DNA from: an uncultured Mycobacteriaceae bacterium
GTDB taxonomy: Bacteria; Actinomycetota; Actinomycetes; Mycobacteriales; Mycobacteriaceae
Length of the DNA stretch: 64,000 bases
Direction: 5' to 3'
NCBI GenBank assembly: GCA_902826815.1
Contig: CADEGF010000040.1
Location: forward strand, 1 to 64,000
Positions 32,285 to 39,660 of this stretch are shown piece after piece. Under the pieces are notes generated by a model that saw nothing but the letters and a program-made list of their open reading frames with translations, did no database searches and was not told where the DNA came from. The number at the start of each line of letters is the position of its first letter. Positions within the stretch are counted from its first letter, which is position 1. The translations under genes were made by a program, and so were the position numbers.

Positions 32285-33058
32285 ATGGGTTACTCATCGG
32301 CGGTGACGAGCCCGATCACCAACTGTGCGCGCTTTGCGGCGCGTCCGCTCGCCGAGGGCGGCACCCCCGTCGAGACGTGGACCGACTGGGGCCGATGCTT
32401 CGCCCCGCTGACCATCGAGCACTGTCCGGCGTTGTTGGTGGTCGCGGCACACCCGGACGACGAGACGCTCGGCCTCGGCGCCACCGCGGCGGCGCTCGCC
32501 GCTCGGGGCGTCACGGTCCAGGTGGTGGCGGTGACCGACGGTGAGGCCGCCTATCCGGCCGGTCCGGGTCGATGTGCGGAGCTCGCAGCACGTCGGCGTG
32601 ACGAACTGGCTGCCGCGGCGACACGGCTCGGCCTGGCCAGACCGGTCTTTCTCGGCATACCCGACGGCGAGGTGACGGCCAACGAGGATCGGCTCGAAGC
32701 CGAATTGGCGGCGTTACTGGCCGAGTCGCCGCCCGGCGCCTGGTGTGCGGCGACGTGGCGGGGCGACGGTCATCCCGATCACGAGGCGACCGGCAGGGCC
32801 GCCGCGGCGGCGTCGACAGAAAGGCATGCGGTGTTCGTCGAGTACCCGATCTGGATGTGGCACTGGGCGCTGCCCGACGACGCCGCGGTGCCCTGGGAGA
32901 ACGCCCGCCGGGTGCCGCTGACGGCGCGCGACGTGGCGGCCAAGGAGGCGGCGATGCACTGCTTCTCCAGCCAGCTGCAGCGGGATGACGGGCCGCCGCT
33001 GCTGGCGCCCGAGGTCATCGCGCGGCAGCTGGCGGTCGGCGAGATGGTTTTCGTCTAG
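32285..33058 (+). CDS. PIG-L family zinc deacetylase
   Basis: A 257-residue LmbE/PIG-L deacetylase. The zinc motif AHPDDETLGLG lies at about residues 54-64, with the second histidine in GDGHPDHEATG (about 160-170). Relatives remove N-acetyl groups from GlcNAc moieties (PIG-L, MshB, BshB, teicoplanin Orf2). ATG at 32285 is used; 32258 also opens in frame. It starts the four-gene cassette with a glycosyltransferase, an acyl-CoA-dehydrogenase-like protein and a methyltransferase, 42 bases before the next gene. Confidence 0.87.
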   Translation: MGYSSAVTSPITNCARFAARPLAEGGTPVETWTDWGRCFAPLTIEHCPALLVVAAHPDDETLGLGATAAALAARGVTVQVVAVTDGEAAYPAGPGRCAELAARRRDELAAAATRLGLARPVFLGIPDGEVTANEDRLEAELAALLAESPPGAWCAATWRGDGHPDHEATGRAAAAASTERHAVFVEYPIWMWHWALPDDAAVPWENARRVPLTARDVAAKEAAMHCFSSQLQRDDGPPLLAPEVIARQLAVGEMVFV

Positions 33059-33100
33059 CCCGGGAGGTGTAAAACCCCGCGGTATGGCTATCTACCGGGC

Positions 33101-33814
33101 ATGGAACTGGCGAAGGTCGTCGTCGTGGTGCCTGCACACAACGAGATGGAACGTTTGCCGCGCTGTCTGCGCGCACTGGGGACCGCCGCGCTGTGCGTGA
33201 CGGTTCCGGTGCTGACGGTGGTGGTCCTCGACGCCACCGATGACGGAAGCGATCGCCTGGTCGGGCAGTTCGGCCCCGACGTCCACTTCGTCACCGTCGA
33301 CGCGGGCAACGTCGGTGCCGCCCGGGCGGCGGGATTCGAATACGCGCGCACCGAGTGCAGCGGCGTGGATCCCCTGCGCATCTGGTACGCGACCACCGAC
33401 GCCGACAGCGTGGTGCCCGCCGACTGGCTGCTGCGCATGACCGAATCAAACGCGGACATGGTGCTCGGCGTCGTGCGGGTGGCGGACTGGAAGCATCACT
33501 CGGCATCGGTCGTCCGCCGCTATCTGCGTGCCTACCATTCGAAAGGGCGGAGCCACAACCATATTCACGGTGCGAACATGGGATTCCGCGGCGACGCATA
33601 CTGGGCGGTGGACGGCTTCCGCGCGCTGCCCACCGGTGAGGACGTCGAGCTCGTCGACCGGTTCGAAGCGGCCGGGCTGAGGATCCACCGCGACGCCACT
33701 CTGTCGGTGGTGACCTCGGGCCGGCGCGACGGCCGCGCGCCTGGCGGATTCGCACACCACCTGCGCGAGCTGTCGGGCTCGGTCCGGAAGCGGAAGGCGG
33801 GTGACCGGATGTGA
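33101..33814 (+). CDS. Family 2 glycosyltransferase of the PIG-L cassette
   Basis: A 237-residue GT-A enzyme: VVVVPAHNEMERLPRCL at the N-terminus, VVVLDATDDGSD, and the metal-binding YATTDADSVVP (about residues 96-106). SHNHIHGANMGFRGDAYWAVDGF (about 155-177, in part) is the acceptor region, and GEDVELVDRF matches the ED base motif. No membrane helices, so it acts on a soluble or surface-bound acceptor. Its stop overlaps the next start (GTGA). Confidence 0.86.
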   Translation: MELAKVVVVVPAHNEMERLPRCLRALGTAALCVTVPVLTVVVLDATDDGSDRLVGQFGPDVHFVTVDAGNVGAARAAGFEYARTECSGVDPLRIWYATTDADSVVPADWLLRMTESNADMVLGVVRVADWKHHSASVVRRYLRAYHSKGRSHNHIHGANMGFRGDAYWAVDGFRALPTGEDVELVDRFEAAGLRIHRDATLSVVTSGRRDGRAPGGFAHHLRELSGSVRKRKAGDRM

Positions 33815-34746
33815 ACCTGCTCGGGAAGTGGTTGGCCGCAGGCGAGCTGAACCTGCCGTTGCCCGGTTCGGGTCAGACCGCGCAGCGGTGGCACCGACTC
33901 GCCGAACTGACCGAGGACGACGTCGTCGCGGGCCGACTGGCCGAGGCGCACACCGACGCCGTCGCGATCCTCGCCGAACTACGCGGACCGGATCCCAAAC
34001 CCGATCAGCTGTGGGGTGTCTGGGCCGCCGAGTCGAGCGATGCGGTGCTGCTCGCCGACGGTGCAGGCGATGAGGTGAAGCTCGATGGCACCAAGGTGTG
34101 GTGTTCGGGCGCGGGCATCTGCACGCACGCCCTGGTGACGGCGCGCCTCGACGACGAAACTCGAGGCCTCTTCGCCGTCGACCTCGGCGACCATCGCGTG
34201 AAGGGACTCCCGAGTAACTGGCGCAATGCGGGCATGGCGGGTTCCGACACCCGCTCTGTGCAGTTCACCGGCGTGCCCGCGGTGGCCGTCGGTGCTGCGG
34301 GCGATTACCTCGCCCGGCCCGGTTTCTGGCATGGCGCGGTCGGGGTGAGCGCGTGTTGGTTGGGCGGCGCGCGCGCCGTGGCCACACCGCTGTACGAGCG
34401 GGTGACCGGGGGGTCCGTCGACCCGCACACGCTGGCGCACCTCGGCGCGGTCGACGCCGCAATCGCTGCCGCCGAGGCGACGCTGTTGTCGGCCGCAGGC
34501 CAGGTCGACGCGGACCCGTTGAATCGCGACGGGCGAGCGGAGTTGATCGCGCGGCGGACGAGAGCGGTGGTCGAGAGAGCGGTCGACGAGGCCATCGGCC
34601 GTACCGGACGAGCGCTCGGTCCTGGGCCGCTGGCGCAGGACGCCAGGCACGCCCAACGGGTCGCCGATCTCACCATGTATGTGCGGCAGAGCCACGCCGA
34701 GCGGGACCTCGCCGAACTCGGGCGGTTGGCGGGCCGCTCCCGATGA
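33811..34746 (+). CDS. Acyl-CoA-dehydrogenase-like protein of the PIG-L cassette
   Basis: A 311-residue protein with the acyl-CoA dehydrogenase layout but shorter than the usual 380 residues. The FAD-binding middle domain is visible (LWGVWAAE... and KLDGTKVWCSGAG, about residues 66-105), followed by a helical domain ending with TMYVRQSHAERDL. The N-terminal helical domain is abbreviated, and no clear catalytic glutamate can be assigned. It may be a flavin-dependent oxidase or hydroxylase of a sugar-amine. Both ends overlap neighbouring genes by four bases. Confidence 0.75.
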   Translation: MNLLGKWLAAGELNLPLPGSGQTAQRWHRLAELTEDDVVAGRLAEAHTDAVAILAELRGPDPKPDQLWGVWAAESSDAVLLADGAGDEVKLDGTKVWCSGAGICTHALVTARLDDETRGLFAVDLGDHRVKGLPSNWRNAGMAGSDTRSVQFTGVPAVAVGAAGDYLARPGFWHGAVGVSACWLGGARAVATPLYERVTGGSVDPHTLAHLGAVDAAIAAAEATLLSAAGQVDADPLNRDGRAELIARRTRAVVERAVDEAIGRTGRALGPGPLAQDARHAQRVADLTMYVRQSHAERDLAELGRLAGRSR

Positions 34747-35372
34747 CGGCGCGACTGCCGGACGCGTACTTCGACAGGATGTACGAGGCGTCGGCCGATC
34801 CGTGGCAACTGCGGGAGCGGTGGTACGAGCAACGCAAGTACGCGATCACCCTTGCGCTGCTGCCACTTCCGCGATACCGGCACGCATTCGAGCCCGGCTG
34901 CTCGGTGGGCGTGCTGACGGGGTTGCTCGCGCGCCGATGCGACCACGTGACCGCCACCGACGTCGCCCCCGCGGCGCTGGAGACCGCACAGAAGCGGCTG
35001 ACGGACCCGAATGTCACGTTCATGCGACGCTCGCTCGACGAAGCTTGGCCAGCAACGGATTTCGACCTCATCGTGTTGTCGGAGGTCGGCTATTACCTGC
35101 AGGCGTCGACACTGCGCGAGATGCTGGATCGTGAGGTGGCCCGGCTGGACAGCCCCGCGGCGATCGTCGCCGCGCATTGGCGGCACTCCGTCGACGACTA
35201 TCCGATGACAGGTGATCAGACCAACGGCGTCATCGCCGCCACGCCGGGATTGCACCGGATCGGCGGTTACCGCGACGAGGACGTCGCCATCGAGGTGTTC
35301 GACACGGCGACGCCCGCCTCGGTTGCCGCGCGCACCGGGGTGCCTGGCGCTAGCCCGTCCGTGCTTGAATAG
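34743..35372 (+). CDS. NodS-like SAM-dependent methyltransferase of the PIG-L cassette
   Basis: A 209-residue methyltransferase. YFDRMYEASADPWQLRERWYEQRKY at the N-terminus (residues about 9-33, in part) is characteristic of the NodS-related group, and motif I is FEPGCSVGVLTGLLA (about 49-63). NodS N-methylates the deacetylated amine of Nod-factor precursors. Following a deacetylase and glycosyltransferase, a similar N-methylation of an amino sugar is plausible. Starts by ATGA overlap. The 3' end overlaps the convergent sigma factor gene by 23 bases. Confidence 0.82.
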   Translation: MTARLPDAYFDRMYEASADPWQLRERWYEQRKYAITLALLPLPRYRHAFEPGCSVGVLTGLLARRCDHVTATDVAPAALETAQKRLTDPNVTFMRRSLDEAWPATDFDLIVLSEVGYYLQASTLREMLDREVARLDSPAAIVAAHWRHSVDDYPMTGDQTNGVIAATPGLHRIGGYRDEDVAIEVFDTATPASVAARTGVPGASPSVLE

Positions 35373-36600
35373 CCTTGTCGATCAACACTTCCCGCTCCCG
35401 CTCGTTGTCCGTGAGCTCGGCGGCACGCGCGAATTCAGCGGCGGCCTCTTCGGTGCGGTTAAGGCGGGCAAGCAGCTCGCCGCGGACACTGGGCAACAAG
35501 TAGGAGCCGTCAAGGCCAGTCAACCCGTCGACGATGTCCAGCCCCGCCTGCGGCCCCGATTCCATCGCCACCGCCACTGCCCGGTTCAATGCGATGACCG
35601 GCGACGGAGAGATCTGGAGCAACCCGTCGTACAGCGCGACGATCCGCTTCCAGTCGGTGTCGGCGGGTGTCGGTGCGGTCGCATGGCATTCGGCAAGCGC
35701 GGCCTGCAACGCGTACGGTCCCCAGCCGGTGCCGCGCTTCTCGACGGCCGTCGCGGCGCGCTCGAGCGCTGCGACCCCGCGGCCGATCTGTGCGCGGTCC
35801 CACTTCGTCCGGTTCTGCTCCTCGAGCAGGATCGGCGTGCCGTCGGCGTCGGTGCGCGCCGCGAACCGCGACGACTGAAACTCCATCAGCGACACCAGCC
35901 CGTGCACCTCGGGTTCATCGGGTACCAGCGCTGCGAGCACCCGGCCAAGCCGCAGCGCCTCGCTGCACAACTCGTCGCGGACCCATCGCTGCCCGAAAGA
36001 CGCCGAGTACCCCTCGTTGTAGATCAGGTAGATCACCGCCAGCACCGCGGACAGCCGCTGCGGATACTCCGAGCGGTCGGGCACCTCGAACGGCACATCC
36101 GCGGCGGCCAGAGTCTTTTTCGCCCTGGTGATCCGCGCCGCCACCGTCGGCGTCGACGACAGGAACGCCCTGGCGATCTCGTCTGTCGTCAGCCCGCCGA
36201 CCACCCGCAGCGTCAGCGCGATCTGTCCCTCGCGGGACAGCACCGGATGCGACGAGATGAAGATCAGCCGAAGCACGTCGTCGTCGATGCGGTCGGGATC
36301 CCATGCCTCGTCGATCTGCGTCTCGAGCTCGCGGGCCAGCGTCGCGTACTTGGCGTCGAGGTTGTCCTGGCGGCGCCAGAGGTCGATCGCCTTGCGCTTG
36401 GCAACGGTCGTCAGCCACGCTCCCGCGTTGCGTGGCACGCCGGTGTCGGGCCACTGCGTCAGCGCGTCGACGAGCGCTTCTTGCGCCAGATCCTCGGCCA
36501 ACCCGACGTCGCCGACGGTCCGGGTCAGCGTCGCGACGATCTTGGCGGCCTCCATCCGCCACACCGCATCGACGGTTTGGCGTAGATCGGTGGCGGGCAC
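35350..36600 (-). CDS. ECF42-type RNA polymerase sigma factor with C-terminal TPR-like extension
   Basis: A 416-residue sigma-70 family factor. Region 2 is GLAEDLAQEALVDAL and NAGAWLTTVAKRKAIDLWRR (about residues 34-80), region 4 contains LTTDEIARAFLSSTPTVAARITRAKKTL (about 145-172, in part). The remaining 240 residues are helical (DUF6596, tetratricopeptide-like), the mark of the ECF42 group. ECF42 factors lack an anti-sigma factor and are usually paired with a DGPF/YCII protein; a DGPF-like gene lies 2.4 kb away at 38998. GTG 36600 is chosen. Its start is only 17 bases from the divergent kinase start. Confidence 0.85.
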   Translation of the reverse strand: MPATDLRQTVDAVWRMEAAKIVATLTRTVGDVGLAEDLAQEALVDALTQWPDTGVPRNAGAWLTTVAKRKAIDLWRRQDNLDAKYATLARELETQIDEAWDPDRIDDDVLRLIFISSHPVLSREGQIALTLRVVGGLTTDEIARAFLSSTPTVAARITRAKKTLAAADVPFEVPDRSEYPQRLSAVLAVIYLIYNEGYSASFGQRWVRDELCSEALRLGRVLAALVPDEPEVHGLVSLMEFQSSRFAARTDADGTPILLEEQNRTKWDRAQIGRGVAALERAATAVEKRGTGWGPYALQAALAECHATAPTPADTDWKRIVALYDGLLQISPSPVIALNRAVAVAMESGPQAGLDIVDGLTGLDGSYLLPSVRGELLARLNRTEEAAAEFARAAELTDNEREREVLIDKAIQARTG

Positions 36601-36617
36601 GTGCCTATTGTGCCGAG

Positions 36618-37214
36618 GTGGACACCGCACGCGTCGAGGCGCTGCTCAGCCGTCAGCGACGGGTGCTCCTTGGCATCACCGGACCGCCGGGTGCGGGCAA
36701 GACGGTGTTGGCCGAGGAGATCGTGTCATCGTTCGATGACACCGTGCACGTCCCGATGGACGGCTTTCACCTCGCCGACATCGAGATGCGCCGACTCGGG
36801 CGTCTCGATCGCAAGGGTGCGATCGACACCTTCGACGTCGACGGCTACTGCGCGCTACTCGACCGCATTCTCGCGATGCCCCCGCACACCGTCTACGCGC
36901 CCGCCTTCGACCGCGAGATCGAGCAGCCCGTCGCGGGAAGCATTCCCATCCCGCCGGAGACGAGAATCGTTGTCACCGAAGGCAATTACCTTCTCGATGA
37001 CGAGCGGCCGTGGCCGTCGGTTCGCGGCCTGCTGACGGAGGTGTGGTACATCGAGGTTCCGCACGAGGAGCGTCACCGCCGCCTCGTCGCACGCCACATC
37101 GAGTTCGGCAAGTCCCCCGAGCAGGCCGAGGCCTGGGTACGCGCCGTCGACGAGCCCAACGCGGCCCGCATCGAAAGTGCCCGCCACAACGCCGATCTGG
37201 TGCTCACCTTTTAA
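36618..37214 (+). CDS. P-loop nucleoside/uridine kinase-like protein
   Basis: A 198-residue kinase with the Walker A motif GITGPPGAGKT (about residues 19-29), a DGFHL substrate loop (VPMDGFHLADIEM) and an ARFHIE-type lid region (RRLVARHIEFGKSP). It resembles the 'nucleoside/nucleotide kinase' group related to pantothenate and uridine kinases. The GTG at 36618 gives the expected N-terminus. Ends before a strong hairpin shared with fadD8. Confidence 0.83.
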   Translation: MDTARVEALLSRQRRVLLGITGPPGAGKTVLAEEIVSSFDDTVHVPMDGFHLADIEMRRLGRLDRKGAIDTFDVDGYCALLDRILAMPPHTVYAPAFDREIEQPVAGSIPIPPETRIVVTEGNYLLDDERPWPSVRGLLTEVWYIEVPHEERHRRLVARHIEFGKSPEQAEAWVRAVDEPNAARIESARHNADLVLTF

Positions 37215-37278
37215 CCGCGAGCAGACGCAAACGCATGCGACACGCCGCGACGACACGTGCATTTGCGTCTGCTCGCGG
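37215..37278. terminator. Palindromic bidirectional terminator (GCGAGC repeat)
   Basis: Perfect 17-base inverted arms (37215-37231 and 37262-37278, CCGCGAGCAGACGCAAA and its complement) separated by about 30 bases, between the convergent kinase and fadD8 stops. The loop holds CGACACGCCGCGA (37238-37250), which recurs in the hairpin at 55707-55776. A strong structure for ending both transcripts. Confidence 0.78.
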
Positions 37279-37285
37279 GGAGAAA

Positions 37286-38887
37286 TCAGCCGATGGCGCG
37301 GCTGGCGCCCTCCCAGAACCGCGCGCGGACGGCCTTCTTGTCCGGCTTGCCCAGCGCGGTAACCGGCACGGAGTCAACGACGATCACCTGCTTGGGTGAC
37401 TGCACCGAGCCCTTACGGTCCTTGACCGCGGCCTGGATCTGCTCGGTGACCTTCGCAACGGACTCGTCATCGGTTGGCGCGTCGGGCCGCAGCACGATGA
37501 CGGCGGTCACCGCCTCACCCCACTTCTCGTCCGGGGTTCCGATGACACAGACCTGCGCCACCGAAGGATGCTCGGCGACAACATCTTCCACCTCGCGCGG
37601 GAACACGTTGAAGCCGCCGGTGACGATCATGTCCTTGGTGCGGTCGACGATGTACCAGAAGCCGTCGGAGTCCTCGCGGGCCAGATCGCCGGTGTGCATC
37701 CAGCCGTCCCTGAAAGTCTCGGCCGTCGCCTCGGCCTTGTTCCAGTAGCCGCCGGACACCAGCGGACCGCTGACGCAGATCTCGCCGACCTCACCCTGGG
37801 GCACCTGGTTGCCGTCCGCGTCGAGCAGCGCGGTCCGGCAGAACACCGTCGGCCGCCCACACGATGTCAGCCGCTTCTCGTCGTGATCGCCCTTGGGCAG
37901 ATAGGTGATCACCATCGGCGCCTCGGACTGGCCGTAGTACTGCGCGAAGATCGGGCCGAACCGGTCGATCGCCTCCTTGAGCCGCACCGGGTTCATCGCC
38001 GATGCGCCGTAGTACACGGTTTCCAGCGACGACAGATCGCGGGTATGCGAATCCGGGTGGTCCATCAGCGCGTAGATCATCGACGGCACCAGCATCGTCG
38101 CGGTGATCTTCTGCTCCTCGATGGTCTTGAGCACCTCGGCCGGATCGAACTTGGTGAGCACGACGAGCTCGCCGCCCTTGATGATGGTCGGCACGAAGAA
38201 CGCCGCACCCGCGTGCGACAGCGGCGTACACATCAGGAACTTGGGCTGCTCCGGCCACTCCCACTCGCAGAGCTGGATATTGGTCATCGTGGAGATCGAC
38301 TGCACGGTGCCGATCACGCCCTTCGGCTTGCCGGTGGTCCCACCGGTGTAGGCCATGCCGCCGATGTGATCCGGCGGCAGGTCGGCGGCGACCAACGGCT
38401 TCGGCGAATACTTCGCCGCCTCCGCGGACAGGTCGACGGCCACGTCGGACAGCGCGTCGGGAACCGGACCGATCGTCAGAACCTGTTTGAGGCCAGGCAC
38501 CTTCTCCAGCAGTCCCTGTGCGCGCTCGACGAACATCGGGTTCGGATCGATGATCAGCGACGTGACCCCGGCGTCGTTCAAGACGTAGGCGTGGTCGTCC
38601 AGTGAGCCGAGAGGGTGTAGTGCCGTGCGGCGGTATCCCTGCGTCTGGCCGGCGCCGAGGATCATCAACACCTCTGGCCGGTTGAGCGACAGAAGGCCGG
38701 TGGCGGTCCCGGTGCCCGCGCCAAGCGCCTCGAATGCCTGAATGTACTGGCTGATGCGGTCGGCGAGCTCGCCGCCGGTCAGGGTGGTATCGCCGAGGAA
38801 CAGGACGGGCTTGTCCTTGTGGCGCTTGAGGGCGCCCACCGTCAGGTGGCCGGAGTGCAGGGGATGGCGCAACAGGTCGTCACTCAT
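37286..38887 (-). CDS. fadD8: Acyl-CoA synthetase/ligase FadD8-like
   Basis: A 533-residue ANL-superfamily ligase. The P-loop is YTGGTTGKPKG, the A5 motif YYGQSEAPM, the A7 motif TGDLARED and the hinge region DRTKDMIVTGGFNVFP; the catalytic lysine lies in LGKPDKK near the C-terminus. These enzymes form acyl- or aryl-CoA via an adenylate. Orthology to Rv0551c is inferred from family and order (it lies between menB and the Rv0552-like gene). The long frame upstream of 38887 is not supported. Substrate unknown. Confidence 0.88.
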   Translation of the reverse strand: MSDDLLRHPLHSGHLTVGALKRHKDKPVLFLGDTTLTGGELADRISQYIQAFEALGAGTGTATGLLSLNRPEVLMILGAGQTQGYRRTALHPLGSLDDHAYVLNDAGVTSLIIDPNPMFVERAQGLLEKVPGLKQVLTIGPVPDALSDVAVDLSAEAAKYSPKPLVAADLPPDHIGGMAYTGGTTGKPKGVIGTVQSISTMTNIQLCEWEWPEQPKFLMCTPLSHAGAAFFVPTIIKGGELVVLTKFDPAEVLKTIEEQKITATMLVPSMIYALMDHPDSHTRDLSSLETVYYGASAMNPVRLKEAIDRFGPIFAQYYGQSEAPMVITYLPKGDHDEKRLTSCGRPTVFCRTALLDADGNQVPQGEVGEICVSGPLVSGGYWNKAEATAETFRDGWMHTGDLAREDSDGFWYIVDRTKDMIVTGGFNVFPREVEDVVAEHPSVAQVCVIGTPDEKWGEAVTAVIVLRPDAPTDDESVAKVTEQIQAAVKDRKGSVQSPKQVIVVDSVPVTALGKPDKKAVRARFWEGASRAIG

Positions 38888-38938
38888 ACCAGACAGACTA
38901 GAACGTGTTCCAATTTCAGTCAGCAGGGTTCCCCGAAA

Positions 38939-38985
38939 CGGAGTTCCAGCAGGCCTCTCCTCGAAGTTCTTCTGCTGGAATTCCG
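38939..38985. terminator. Hairpin / dispersed repeat copy 2
   Basis: CGGAGTTCCAGCAG (38939-38952) pairs with CTGCTGGAATTCCG (38972-38985) with one G-T wobble, between the DGPF gene and fadD8 on the same strand. Positions 38944-38974 match the repeat at 28282-28312 (26 of 31). Likely terminates the DGPF transcript. Confidence 0.68.
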
Positions 38986-38997
38986 CCTCGCGAAGGG

Positions 38998-39456
38998 TCA
39001 GCGGCCTGCTGCCTTCCTGGCCTGCTCCGCCGCCTTCTCGGCGAGGTCGGCTCGCCACTGGATCTCCTTCTTGATCCACGGGTTGTCCATCGGGAACTCC
39101 TCGGCTTCCGACACCCGCCGCACCTCGAGCTTGACGCCCTTGCCCAGCGGCACCTTCTTCGCCCACTGCTTGGCCTCTTCCTTCGAGGACACGTCGAGGA
39201 TCCAGAACCCGTTGAACAGCTCCTTGGCCTCGGTGTACGGGCCGTCGGTGACGACGGGCGGATCGGCGTTGAAGTCGACGACGAAGCCCTCCTCGGGCCC
39301 GGTGAGGCCCTCGCCGGCCAGCATCACGCCAGCCTTGATGAGCTCCTCGTTGAACCGGCCCATCGACTCGATGATCTCGCTGAAGTCGATGTTCAGCTCT
39401 TCCATCGCGGCCTCGGCCTCGGGGGTGGACCGCATGATCAGCATGTAGCGCGACAT
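38998..39456 (-). CDS. DGPF/YCII-related protein
   Basis: A 152-residue protein of the YciI/DGPF family: MSRYMLIMRSTPEAE at the N-terminus and the DGPY motif (TDGPYTEAKELFNGFWIL). The C-terminal 30 residues are charged and helical. Such proteins are the standard partners of ECF42 sigma factors, whose gene lies at 35350 with two genes between. AGGAGA precedes the ATG at 39456. Function is not established; a role in the ECF42 regulon is suggested. Confidence 0.85.
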   Translation of the reverse strand: MSRYMLIMRSTPEAEAAMEELNIDFSEIIESMGRFNEELIKAGVMLAGEGLTGPEEGFVVDFNADPPVVTDGPYTEAKELFNGFWILDVSSKEEAKQWAKKVPLGKGVKLEVRRVSEAEEFPMDNPWIKKEIQWRADLAEKAAEQARKAAGR

Positions 39457-39547
39457 TTTCTGTCTCCTTCTATCGGTGTTGAAGGGGCGCGTTCCATCGT
39501 GCCCTCGTTGACACGTCGAACGGCAGCCCACCCGAATCGACAAGGTC

Positions 39548-39575
39548 TTCGAAAAAACTTTCAAAAGTTTTCGAA
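39548..39575. promoter_or_regulatory. AT-rich near-perfect palindrome between divergent genes
   Basis: TTCGAAAA...AACTTTCAAAAGTTTTCGAA, a 28-base palindrome with two extra A's in one arm, standing out from the GC-rich surroundings. It lies in the 204-base divergent gap between the DGPF gene and the coiled-coil protein gene. It may be an operator or nucleoid-protein site; the identity of the binder is unknown. Confidence 0.55.
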
Positions 39576-39660
39576 AAAAGTGTGCGACTGCTCCTACCCC
39601 AGCGCTCCTACCCGTGAGAGCAGCCCAAACCGGGAAGCGCCAAAACACACAGGAGAGATC

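Noticed and set aside
38888-39166. N-terminal extension of fadD8
   Set aside because: The added residues are low-complexity and cover the DGPF gene tail and a hairpin; the ATG at 38887 gives the family N-terminus.
38905-39660. Long upstream extension of the coiled-coil protein gene
   Set aside because: It is antisense to the DGPF gene; the ATG at 39661 has an AGGAGAG site and begins a sensible protein.
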